Shown here: positions 54,204-61,918 of the stretch, one piece after another
How positions within the stretch are numbered: position 1 is the first letter of the stretch
Layout: the number at the start of each line of letters is the position of its first letter
Source of the DNA: Micromonospora aurantiaca ATCC 27029
Lineage (GTDB): Bacteria > Actinomycetota > Actinomycetes > Mycobacteriales > Micromonosporaceae
Direction of reading: 5' to 3'
DNA length: 64,000 nucleotides
NCBI RefSeq assembly: GCF_000145235.1
Contig: NC_014391.1
Coordinates: forward strand, 124,001 to 188,000
Notes under the pieces: model-generated
What the model was told of the DNA's origin: nothing
Database searches by the model: none
What the model saw: the letters and a program-made list of their open reading frames with translations, nothing else
Made by a program: the position numbers and the translations under genes

Positions 54204-56720
54204 TCAGAGGCGGGGGTCGACCGGCTCGGACTCGCAGGCGAGGATCGCGAACACCAGCTCGTGGCGGCGCCAGAGCGGGGCGTCCTCGGCCAGCGCGTCC
54301 AGGGCGGCCAGGCCCAGTCCGTGCTCGCGCAGGGCGAGCCCGCGCTTGCGACCCAGCGAACGGCGGCGCAACGCGGCGAGCTGCCCCGCCTCGGTGTACC
54401 CGGGACCGTAGATGATCCGCAGGTACTCCCGCCCCCGGCACTTGATCCCCGGCTGGAGCAACGAGCCCTTCGGCGAACGGGCGGCCAGGCCCGCGTACGG
54501 CTTGACCACCATGCCCTCGCCACCGGCCGCGGTGAGCGCCAGCCACCACTCGGTGGCGTCGGCCACCGCCGACTCGTCGGCCAGGTCCACCACCCGCCGC
54601 CGGGTCGGCGTGAAGAACTCCGGGTCGGCGGCGCAGAGCCGGTCGGCCAGCGCCAGGTGCCAGCCGTGGTCGCGGTCGGCGTAGCTCACCCCGGCCCCGG
54701 CCAGCACCGCGAACGGCGCCAGCGTCACCCCGCGCAGCCCGTCGGTCGGCCGGACGTACGCCCGGTAGGCAGCCGAGTAGGCGGTGATCTCGGCGGCCCG
54801 CCCGGCCATCCGGTCGCGCAGCCCCGCCACCGGCAGCCCGCGCCCGGCGGCGGTGTCCAGCGCGGCGAGCACCGCCGGCAACGCGGCCCGCCCGGCCGCG
54901 CCGACCCCGGCGTACTGCTCGCGGATCAGCCCGCTCGCCTTCGCCGACCAGGGCAGCAGCTCGGCGTCGAGCAGCAGCCAGTCGGTGTCCAGCTCGGCCC
55001 AGAGGCCGGCGCCGGTGACCGCGGCGCGCACCCGGGTCAGCAGCTCGCCGTCGAGCGGCGGATCGAAGAACGGCCTGCCGGTACGGGTGTGCACCACCCC
55101 GCCGCCGAAACGGCCCGGCTCCCGCTCCACGAGCACCACCGCTCGCGAGCCCATGTGCTTCTCCTCGCAGACCACCCGCTCGACGCCCGCCGCGCGGTAG
55201 TCGGCGAACGCCTCGGCCGGGTGCTCCAGGAACCCGTCCACTGCCGACGTGGAGCAGGGCGCCATCGTCGGCGGCAGCCACACCAGCCGGCCCGGGTCGA
55301 CCGCGAACCGGCTCATCACCTCCAGCGCGGCGGCGGCGTTCTCGGCCGGCACGGTCAGCGACCCGTACGCGTGGGTGAGGTGCCGTCGCCCGGTCACGTC
55401 GGCCAGGTCCAGCACGGTGTCCGGCCGCGACGGCGTGACCGGGACCAGCGGACGTGCCGGGGCGTACCACTCCTTCACCGCCGGGACCGCCACCAGCTCC
55501 TTCTCCGGGTAGCGCAGCGCGGTGAGCTGCCCGCCGAACACGCAACCGGTGTCCAGGCAGATGGTGTTGTTCACCCACTCCGGCTCGGGCGTCGGCGTGT
55601 GCCCGTACACGACCATCGCCGAACCCCGGTAGTCCCGCGCCCACGGGTAGCGCACCGGCAGGCCGTACTCGTCGGTCTCGCCGGTGGTCTCGCCGTAGAG
55701 CGCGAACGACCGCACCCGGCCGGACGCCCGCCCGTGGTACGCCTCCTTCAGCCCGGCGTGCGCCACCACGAGCCGGCCGCCGTCGAGCACGTAGTGGCTG
55801 ACCAGGCCGTCGATGAACGTCTCCACCCCGGCGACGAACTCCGGCGACTCGGCGGCGAGCTGCTCCATCGTCTCGGCCAGGCCGTGGGTCAGCCGGACGT
55901 CCCGGCCGCGCAGCTTGCGCAGCAGCTTCTGCTCGTGGTTGCCGGGCACGCAGATCGCGTGCCCGGCCGCCACCATGCCCATCACCAGGCGGAGCACGCC
56001 GGGCGAGTCCGGGCCGCGGTCCACCAGGTCACCGACGAACACCGCGGTACGCCCCGACGGGTGCGCCGCGTCCACCGGGCGGCCCGCGTCGTCGTGCCGC
56101 AGCACGTAGCCGAGCCGGGACAGCAGCGCCTCCAGCTCGGTCCGGCAGCCGTGCACGTCCCCGACCACGTCGAACGGGCCGGTCAGCTCCCGCCGGTCGT
56201 TGAACAGCTTCTCGTAGCGGACCTCCGCGGCGTCGATCTCGTCCACCCCGCGCAGCACGTGCACCTTGCGGAAGCCCTCGCGGGCCAGCCGCCCGTACGA
56301 CTGCCGCAGGTCGCGGCGCATCCGGTTGAGCACCTGGCGGCCGTGCGTCCGGTCGGCGCGCGCCTCCGTACGCTCCCAGGCCACCGCCTCCGGCACGTCC
56401 AGCACGATCGCCACCGGCAGCACGTCGTGCTCCCGGGCCACCCGGATCAGCCCGGCGCGGGCGTGCGGCTGGAGGTTCGTCGCGTCGACCACAGTCAGCA
56501 GTCCCCGCCGCAGCCGGATGGCGGCGACGTGGTGCAGCGCGTCGAACGCGTCGGCGGACGCGGACTGGTCGTTCTCGTCGTCGGCCACCAGCCCGCGGAA
56601 CGTGTCCGAGGAGAGCACCTGGCTGGGCGCGAAGTGCCGCCGGGCGAACGTGGACTTGCCGGAGCCGGAGACGCCGACGAGCGCCACCAGTGCCAGCTCG
56701 GGGATGTCCAGGACGGTCAT
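54204..56720 (-). CDS. Polynucleotide kinase-phosphatase (bacterial Pnkp, RNA repair)
   Basis: An 838-residue three-domain RNA repair enzyme. Residues 1-175: 5'-OH kinase with P-loop GVSGSGKST (16-24). Residues 180-400: calcineurin-type 2',3' phosphatase with GDVHG (187-191), FVGDLVDRGPDS and PGNHEQK. Residues 430-838: ligase-like adenylyltransferase with nucleotidyl lysine in VCEEKHMGSRAVV. This is the Clostridium thermocellum Pnkp layout. It heals broken RNA ends; sealing needs Hen1, encoded immediately upstream with a 4-base ATGA overlap. Confidence 0.96.
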   Translation of the reverse strand: MTVLDIPELALVALVGVSGSGKSTFARRHFAPSQVLSSDTFRGLVADDENDQSASADAFDALHHVAAIRLRRGLLTVVDATNLQPHARAGLIRVAREHDVLPVAIVLDVPEAVAWERTEARADRTHGRQVLNRMRRDLRQSYGRLAREGFRKVHVLRGVDEIDAAEVRYEKLFNDRRELTGPFDVVGDVHGCRTELEALLSRLGYVLRHDDAGRPVDAAHPSGRTAVFVGDLVDRGPDSPGVLRLVMGMVAAGHAICVPGNHEQKLLRKLRGRDVRLTHGLAETMEQLAAESPEFVAGVETFIDGLVSHYVLDGGRLVVAHAGLKEAYHGRASGRVRSFALYGETTGETDEYGLPVRYPWARDYRGSAMVVYGHTPTPEPEWVNNTICLDTGCVFGGQLTALRYPEKELVAVPAVKEWYAPARPLVPVTPSRPDTVLDLADVTGRRHLTHAYGSLTVPAENAAAALEVMSRFAVDPGRLVWLPPTMAPCSTSAVDGFLEHPAEAFADYRAAGVERVVCEEKHMGSRAVVLVEREPGRFGGGVVHTRTGRPFFDPPLDGELLTRVRAAVTGAGLWAELDTDWLLLDAELLPWSAKASGLIREQYAGVGAAGRAALPAVLAALDTAAGRGLPVAGLRDRMAGRAAEITAYSAAYRAYVRPTDGLRGVTLAPFAVLAGAGVSYADRDHGWHLALADRLCAADPEFFTPTRRRVVDLADESAVADATEWWLALTAAGGEGMVVKPYAGLAARSPKGSLLQPGIKCRGREYLRIIYGPGYTEAGQLAALRRRSLGRKRGLALREHGLGLAALDALAEDAPLWRRHELVFAILACESEPVDPRL

Positions 56721-58207
56721 CGGTTCGTCGCCTCCTTCCGGTCGTTGCTGGTGTTCTCATTGCGGTCATCCCGCGTCAGCACCGCGATCTGGGTCGGCGT
56801 GCCCGCCTCCGGGTCCTCGTCGCCGACGCCGCCGAGCACCGCCGTGTAGCCGTGCGCCGCCGCCACCCGGTCCACCCAGGCGGCGAACTCGGCCCGGGTC
56901 CACTCGAACCTGTGGTCCGCGTGCCGGAACCGGCCCGGCGCGAGCCCCTCGTAGCGCACGTTGTACTCGACGTTCGGGGTGGTCACCACCACCGTGCCCG
57001 GCCGGGCGTGGCCGAACACCGCGTCCTCCAGCGCAGGCAGGCGCGGCGGGTCGAGGTGCTCGACCACCTCCATCAGCACCGCCGCGTCGTACCCCCGGAG
57101 CCGGTCGTCCCGGTAGGTGAGCGCGGACTGCCACAGCCGGATCCGGTCCCGCTGCCGCTCCGGAAGCCGGTCCAGGCGCAGCCGCCGGGCCGCCAGGCCG
57201 AGCGACCGGTCCGACACGTCGACGCCCACCACCTCGGTGAACCGCCGGTCGGCGACGAGCGCGGTGAGCAGCGCACCGCCACCGCAGCCCAGGTCCAGCA
57301 CCCGGCTCGCGCCGCTGTCCCGCAGCGCGGCGAGCACCGCCTCCCGTCGCCGTACCGCCAGGGAGGCCCGGCGGACGTCCTCCGCCGTCCCGGCCCCGCC
57401 GCCCGACGACCCGGCCGGCTCTCCGGTCGACGGCTCGATGCTGTCGTCGGCGGGCGGCTCGTCGGCGAGCCGCAGCTCGGTCAGCCGGGCCATCGCCTCA
57501 CCCGCGAGCGCCCGGCGGTGCGCCAGATAGCGGCGCGTGATCAGGCCCCGCTCCGGATGACCGGCCAGCCAGCCGGCGCCGGCCCGCAGCAGCTTGTCCA
57601 CCTCGTCCGGCGCCACCCAGTAGTGCTTGGCGTCGTCGAGCACCGGCAGCAGCACGTACAGGTGGTTGAGGGCGTCCGCGAGCCGCAGCGTGCCGGTCAG
57701 CGTCAGGTCGACGTAGCGGCTGTCACCCCACTCCGGGTACGTCTCGTCGAGCGGGATCGGGGTGGCAGTCACGGTCCAGCCCAGCGGGGCGAAGATCCGT
57801 ACCGCCAGCTCGGCGCCGCCGCGGCAGCGCAGCACCGGCACCCGTACGGTCAGCGGGATCGCGCTCGCCGCCAGCTCGGGACGGTCGCGCGACTCGCCCC
57901 GCAGGGCGGAGCGGAACACCTTCGACAGCGCCGACGAGAGCAGGCTGGAGGCGGCGTACGGGCGGTCGTTGACGTACTGCCCGAGCGCGAAGCCCTCCGG
58001 CGCCCGGTTCCGGCGGCCGCCGCCCAGCTTGAGCGGATCGACCTCGACCAGCAGCGCCGCGGTGCAGCGCGCCTCGTCCGCCTCCGGGTAGAACACATGC
58101 GCGGCACCGGCGGGCAGGTCGAAGCTCTGCACGCGGTCCGGATGCTTCACCAGGAGGTGTCCGAGGTCGGTCGCCGGGCGGTGGGTCGTGGTCAGGGTCA
58201 GCAGCAC
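56717..58207 (-). CDS. hen1: 3'-terminal RNA ribose 2'-O-methyltransferase Hen1
   Basis: A 496-residue bacterial Hen1. Starts VLLTLTTTHRPATDLGHLLV, KHPDRVQSFDLP, the typical N-terminal domain that activates Pnkp for ligation. A linker around residues 240-260 is Gly/Ser-rich. The C-terminal methyltransferase has VLDLGCGGGALLTALVADRR (SAM loop), the metal motif LMEVVEHLDPPRL, TTPNVEYN and HRFEWTR. It methylates the repaired 3' end and so immunises RNA against renewed cleavage. GTG 58207 chosen from the family N-terminus. Confidence 0.95.
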   Translation of the reverse strand: MLLTLTTTHRPATDLGHLLVKHPDRVQSFDLPAGAAHVFYPEADEARCTAALLVEVDPLKLGGGRRNRAPEGFALGQYVNDRPYAASSLLSSALSKVFRSALRGESRDRPELAASAIPLTVRVPVLRCRGGAELAVRIFAPLGWTVTATPIPLDETYPEWGDSRYVDLTLTGTLRLADALNHLYVLLPVLDDAKHYWVAPDEVDKLLRAGAGWLAGHPERGLITRRYLAHRRALAGEAMARLTELRLADEPPADDSIEPSTGEPAGSSGGGAGTAEDVRRASLAVRRREAVLAALRDSGASRVLDLGCGGGALLTALVADRRFTEVVGVDVSDRSLGLAARRLRLDRLPERQRDRIRLWQSALTYRDDRLRGYDAAVLMEVVEHLDPPRLPALEDAVFGHARPGTVVVTTPNVEYNVRYEGLAPGRFRHADHRFEWTRAEFAAWVDRVAAAHGYTAVLGGVGDEDPEAGTPTQIAVLTRDDRNENTSNDRKEATNR

Positions 58208-58325
58208 CCATCGATGATCTCGTGATCGCCCGGTTCCTGTCGTGGGGGTTTCCGGGGAGGCCGAATCCCGCCGCAATGTTCCGGCTGCCCGGGACCGTCC
58301 ATGAAACGGGACACCGGGAGGTGCA
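58208..58325. other. Divergent promoter region between hen1 and the sigma-factor gene
   Basis: 118 bases. A GGGAGG ribosome site for the sigma gene ends it. I see no clear -10/-35 pair; the sequence CGGTTCC near 58230 might be an extracytoplasmic-function-type -35, unproven. Confidence 0.3.
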
Positions 58326-58807
58326 GTGACGTACGAGGAGTTCGCCGACGCGCGGTTGGGCGCCCTGCTGCGGTACGCGGTCATGCTGACCGGGGATCCG
58401 CACCAGGCCCAGGACCTCGTGCAGGAGACCATGGTCCGGGTCCAGCTCAACTGGCGGCGGGTGGCCCGCACCGACGCCCCGGAGCGGTACGTGCGCCGGA
58501 TGCTCACCAACCAGTTCATCGACTGGCGACGCGGATCGTGGGCGCGACGGGTGCTGCTGCGCGGCGAGGCGGACGAGTCGGTGCCCGCGCCGACCGACCA
58601 CGCCAGTCCGCCGTGGACCGGGACCAGGTCCGGTCCTGGCTGTCCCGGTTGCCCCGGCGGCAGCGGGCCGCGCTGGTGCTGCGCTACTACGAGGACCTGC
58701 CGGACGGGGAGATCGCCGAGATCCTCGGCTGCGCCGTCGGCACGGTCCGGTCCAGCATCTCGCGTGCGCTGGCCACCCTCCGAGCCGAACTCGTGGAGGT
58801 CTGCTGA
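58326..58807 (+). pseudogene. SigE-family RNA polymerase sigma factor, disrupted by a frameshift
   Basis: The N-terminal half in frame from GTG 58326 encodes sigma region 2 (YEEFADARLGALLRYAVMLT, DLVQETMVRVQLNWRRVA, YVRRMLTNQFIDWRRGS). The C-terminal half with sigma region 4 (VRSWLSRLPRRQRAALVLRY, GEIAEILGCAVGTVRSSISR) lies in another frame and ends at 58807. The change of frame falls near 58602-58612 in the linker between regions, by +2 or -1 bases. Without correction the product would lack region 4. It may be an inactivating mutation, a sequencing error or, less likely, programmed frameshifting. The stop overlaps the LCP start (TGATG). Confidence 0.85.
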
Positions 58808-59859
58808 TGATCGAGGACGAGCTGCGGGCCGCGTTCGCCCGCCTCGAGGAGTCGACCCCGCCCGTCGGCCCGGTCCGGGCCGCCGTCGACCGGGCGGTGA
58901 TCAGTCGCCGTCGGCGCCGTCGGCGCGTACGCCTGGCCGGGACCGCCCTGGCGGTCGCCGCCGTCGCGCTTGTCGGTTTCACAGCGATGGCGCCCCGGCC
59001 GCCGGCGCCGGCGGCGGCGCCCGCGCCCCCCACGCCGGTGCCGGAGCCCGGCGGAGCGCTGAACCTGCTGCTGCTCGGCGTCGACCAGTCGGTCGGCAGC
59101 CGGCGCGCCGACTCGGTGCTGCTGGTGCACCTGCCGGCCGACCGGAGCCGGCTCCACCTCGTGTCGTTCCCGCGTGACCTGCTGGTGCCGGTGCCGCCGC
59201 AGGGCGGGACGGAGAAGCTCAATGCGACGTTCTCCCGCGCCGCCGGGTCGGGCACCGACCTGGCCGCCGGCTACCGGGCGACCCGCCAGGCGGTCGCCGG
59301 GCTGACCGGGGTACGCGTCGACGCCGGCGCGGTGCTCACGTACCCGGGGGCGCGTGAGCTGACCGATGCGGTCGGCGGCGTGCCGGTCTGCCTGCCGGCG
59401 CCGGTGCGTTCGGTGCACACCGAGCGGCGTTTCCCGGCCGGATGTCAGCGGCTCGACGGCGCGGCGGCGGTGGACCTGCTGCGGCAGCGGTACGGCCTGC
59501 GCGACGGCGGGCTGGACCGGGACCGCAACGCGGCCCGCTACGCCGCCGGTCTGCTCCGCCAACTGCGGGAGCAGGGCACGGCGACCGATCCGGCGCAGCT
59601 CGGCCGGCTGCTCCTGCGGATCGGACCGGCCGTCACGGCCGACACCGGCGACCTGTCGCTGCCGGCGCTGGTGGCCGCGGCCGGCCGAACCTCCGCGGCC
59701 GAGCCGGTCGCGCTCGCCTTCCCGGTACGCGACGAGTGGAACGGTCGCGGGTACGAGCCGGACCCGGAACTCGCCCCCGGGTTCCTGGACGCGTTGCGCG
59801 CGGACCGGCTGGCGCAGTGGGCCGCAGAACACCCGGGTCAGGTCACCGCCCTGCGGTGA
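58807..59859 (+). CDS. LytR-CpsA-Psr (LCP) family protein coupled to the sigma gene
   Basis: A 350-residue protein. Residues 1-40 are cytoplasmic with a cluster of nine arginines, 42-62 a membrane helix (LAGTALAVAAVALVGFTAMA), then a Pro/Ala linker and an LCP domain: LNLLLLGVDQSVGSRRADSV, LHLVSFPRDLLVPVPPQGG, VVDLLRQRYG-like RQRYGLRDGGLDRDRNAARY. LCP proteins attach polymers to peptidoglycan. Its overlap with a sigma gene is the usual anti-sigma position, and its short cytoplasmic N-terminus might serve that role (inference). Confidence 0.88.
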   Translation: MIEDELRAAFARLEESTPPVGPVRAAVDRAVISRRRRRRRVRLAGTALAVAAVALVGFTAMAPRPPAPAAAPAPPTPVPEPGGALNLLLLGVDQSVGSRRADSVLLVHLPADRSRLHLVSFPRDLLVPVPPQGGTEKLNATFSRAAGSGTDLAAGYRATRQAVAGLTGVRVDAGAVLTYPGARELTDAVGGVPVCLPAPVRSVHTERRFPAGCQRLDGAAAVDLLRQRYGLRDGGLDRDRNAARYAAGLLRQLREQGTATDPAQLGRLLLRIGPAVTADTGDLSLPALVAAAGRTSAAEPVALAFPVRDEWNGRGYEPDPELAPGFLDALRADRLAQWAAEHPGQVTALR

Positions 59860-59875
59860 CCCGGGCGCCGGGTCA
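59857..59875. terminator. Compact hairpin containing both stop codons of convergent genes
   Basis: TGACCCGG-gcg-CCGGGTCA, 8-bp perfect stem. The left TGA is the LCP stop and the right TCA is the stop of the opposite gene. Too short to be sure it terminates. Confidence 0.4.
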
Positions 59876-60082
59876 GCGGTAGTCGTCCTCGTCGGCGGCG
59901 ACGACGCGGGCCTGCTCCATGGCGTCCCAGTCGTCGACCTCCATGCCCCGGTGCGGCTCGCCGTCTGTCTCGTCGGTCACAGTGGTGGCCTGCTCCACCG
60001 CGTCGGCCGGCTCGGCCTCCAGATCCCGCTCCTCCGGGGCGAGGTGGTCACTGGGGGCGAAGTCCTCGTCGGGCTGACCCAT
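59873..60082 (-). CDS. Small acidic protein, 69 residues
   Basis: Starts MGQPDEDFAPSDHLAPEERD and ends VDDWDAMEQARVVAADEDDYR; about one third Asp/Glu, no cysteine, no membrane segment, probably disordered. GGGAGGGACG before the ATG is a very good ribosome site, which supports the gene. I do not recognise the family. Convergent with the LCP gene, their stops forming one small hairpin. Confidence 0.72.
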   Translation of the reverse strand: MGQPDEDFAPSDHLAPEERDLEAEPADAVEQATTVTDETDGEPHRGMEVDDWDAMEQARVVAADEDDYR

Positions 60083-60220
60083 CGTCCCTCCCTGTTCTCC
60101 GTGCGGGCATCGTCCCCACCACCGTACGGGCTGCTCCGGGCCGCCGCTGGGTGGCGGGCGGAACGGCGGAGTCGGCGATTGTCCCGCTCCCGGCGCGCGG
60201 CCGGTGCCAGGATGGGAGGC

Positions 60221-60604
60221 ATGGGCTTCCTGATCCGACTGGCGATCACCGCGGTCGCGTTGTGGATCGCGACGCTGATCGTGCCCGGAGTGGAGGTGAG
60301 CGGCCGTAACACCGGCAGCAACGTGCTCACCCTGATCGTGGTGGCACTGGTCTTCGGTGTGGTCAACGCGGTGCTCAAGCCGCTCATCAAGGTGTTCGGC
60401 TGCGTGTTCTACCTGCTCACGCTCGGCCTGTTCGCGCTCGTGGTGAACGCGCTGCTGTTCCTGCTCACCGACTGGATCGCCGGGGTGCTGAAGCTCCCGT
60501 TCCACGTGGACGGCTTCTGGGCCGCCTTCTGGGGCGCCATCGTGGTCGCGGTGGTGAGCTGGCTGATCAGCGTCATCGTGCCGGACCGGCTGGAGAATCG
60601 GTGA
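60221..60604 (+). CDS. Phage holin-like family membrane protein
   Basis: A 127-residue protein with four helices: FLIRLAITAVALWIATLIVP, VLTLIVVALVFGVVNAVLKP, VFYLLTLGLFALVVNALLFL, FWAAFWGAIVVAVVSWLISV. The VNAVLKPLIK and LTLGLFALVVNALLF motifs define the mycobacterial 4-TMS holin-like (DUF360) family, which is chromosomal and not evidence of a prophage. An in-frame ATG at 60212 (MGGMGFL) is an alternative start. Confidence 0.9.
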   Translation: MGFLIRLAITAVALWIATLIVPGVEVSGRNTGSNVLTLIVVALVFGVVNAVLKPLIKVFGCVFYLLTLGLFALVVNALLFLLTDWIAGVLKLPFHVDGFWAAFWGAIVVAVVSWLISVIVPDRLENR

Positions 60605-60799
60605 GCGGCGTCCGGGCCGGTTGTGCCCCGCTCACGCTCCTACGGGATACTGCCCGCGGTGGACAGCGCGGTCCGGCGCAGCCGTGGACGTCAGCGACCG
60701 GAACGGCCGGCTCCGGGGAAGACCCGGGGCCGGAACGGCCGCCCTCCATGGAAGACAGCGGCCTGCACGGCCGAGAGCGGTAAGTAAGGAGCGTTCGAC
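60605..60799. promoter_or_regulatory. fbaA upstream region with a possible promoter
   Basis: TTGTGC at 60621-60626 and GATACT at 60646-60651 are 19 bases apart, giving a 5' leader of about 140 bases. The rest is GC-rich without clear structure; TAAGGAG precedes the ATG. Confidence 0.35.
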
Positions 60800-61822
60800 A
60801 TGCCCATCGCTTCCCCCGAGGCTTACGCGGAGATGCTGGACCGGGCCAAGGCCGGCCGGTACGCGTACCCCGCGATCAACGTGACCTCCTCGCAGACGCT
60901 GAACGCGGCGCTCAAGGGCTTCGCCGATGCGGAGAGCGACGGCATCATCCAGGTCTCCACCGGCGGCGCGGAATACCTGTCCGGCCCGTCCGTGAAGGAC
61001 ATGGTGACCGGCGCTGTGGCGTTCGCCGCGTACGCGCACGAGGTCGCCAAGAAGTACCCGGTGAACATCGCGCTGCACACCGACCACTGCCCGAAGGACA
61101 AGCTGGACAAGTTCGTCCGGCCGCTGATGGCCATCTCGCAGGAGCGCGTCAAGGGCGGCCAGGAGCCGCTGTTCCAGTCGCACATGTGGGACGGCTCGGC
61201 CGTGCCGGTGGCGGAGAACCTGGAGATCGCCGAGCAGCTCCTCGCCGAGGCCGCCAAGGGCAAGATCGTCCTGGAGATCGAGGTGGGCGTCGTCGGCGGC
61301 GAGGAGGACGGCGTCGAGAACGCCATCAACGACAAGCTCTACACCACCGTCGACGACGGCCTGGCCATGGTCGACGCGCTCGGCCTGGGCGAGAAGGGCC
61401 GCTACATGGCGGCGCTGACCTTCGGCAACGTGCACGGCGTCTACAAGCCGGGCAACGTCAAGCTCCGTCCCGAGGTGCTCAAGCAGATCCAGGACGCGGT
61501 CGGCGCCAAGTACGGCAAGGACAAGCCGCTCAGCCTGGTCTTCCACGGCGGCTCCGGCTCGCTGCTGTCCGAGATCCGGGAGGCGCTGGACTACGGCGTG
61601 GTGAAGATGAACATCGACACCGACACCCAGTACACCTTCACCCGCCCGGTCGCGGACCACATGTTCCGCAACTACGACGGCGTGCTCAAGGTCGACGGCG
61701 AGGTCGGCAACAAGAAGATGTACGACCCGCGTGTCTGGGGCAAGGCGGCCGAGGCCGGCATGGCCGCCCGCGTGGTCGAGGCCTGCGAGCACCTGCGCTC
61801 CACCGGCACCACCATGAAGTGA
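60800..61822 (+). CDS. fbaA: Class II fructose-bisphosphate aldolase
   Basis: A 340-residue zinc aldolase. NIALHTDHCPKDKLDKF holds the catalytic Asp and a zinc-ligand His, LEIEVGVVGGEEDGVEN the next conserved block, TFGNVHGVYKPGNVKLRPE the second zinc His, and LSLVFHGGSGSLLSEIREAL the third with the phosphate loop; NIDTDTQYTFTRPV is the C-terminal signature. Glycolysis and gluconeogenesis in the cytoplasm. Followed by REP copy 3, which can form a 22-bp hairpin and may terminate transcription. Confidence 0.97.
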   Translation: MPIASPEAYAEMLDRAKAGRYAYPAINVTSSQTLNAALKGFADAESDGIIQVSTGGAEYLSGPSVKDMVTGAVAFAAYAHEVAKKYPVNIALHTDHCPKDKLDKFVRPLMAISQERVKGGQEPLFQSHMWDGSAVPVAENLEIAEQLLAEAAKGKIVLEIEVGVVGGEEDGVENAINDKLYTTVDDGLAMVDALGLGEKGRYMAALTFGNVHGVYKPGNVKLRPEVLKQIQDAVGAKYGKDKPLSLVFHGGSGSLLSEIREALDYGVVKMNIDTDTQYTFTRPVADHMFRNYDGVLKVDGEVGNKKMYDPRVWGKAAEAGMAARVVEACEHLRSTGTTMK

Positions 61823-61831
61823 CACCCCGCG

Positions 61832-61918
61832 TGTAAGGAAGGGCCCCTTGTTAACGCTCGGCGTTAACAAGGGGCCCTTCCTCTACCGGAGGCGTTAAAA
61901 GGGGGCCCTTCCTTTCAC
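61832..61918. repeat. REP-like element, copy 3 (composite)
   Basis: Left part 61836-61882: a perfect 22-bp hairpin (AGGAAGGGCCCCTTGTTAACGC, described by its ends AGGAAGGGCC and TTAACGC) with a TCG loop. Right part 61883-61918: the CTACCGGAGGCGTTAA connector and AAGGGGGCCCTTCCTTTCA of copies 1 and 2. It fills the gap between fbaA and the convergent LOG gene, and its right end supplies the LOG stop codon (TGA on the minus strand). Confidence 0.88.

Noticed and set aside
54261..56849. 862-codon frame antisense to the Pnkp gene
   Set aside because: Shadow frame rich in Arg, Gly, Val and Pro with no recognisable fold; Pnkp on the other strand has all catalytic motifs.
60221..60604. Prophage remnant suggested by the holin-like gene
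   Set aside because: This four-helix holin-like family is a normal chromosomal actinobacterial family; no other phage gene, integrase or att site is nearby.
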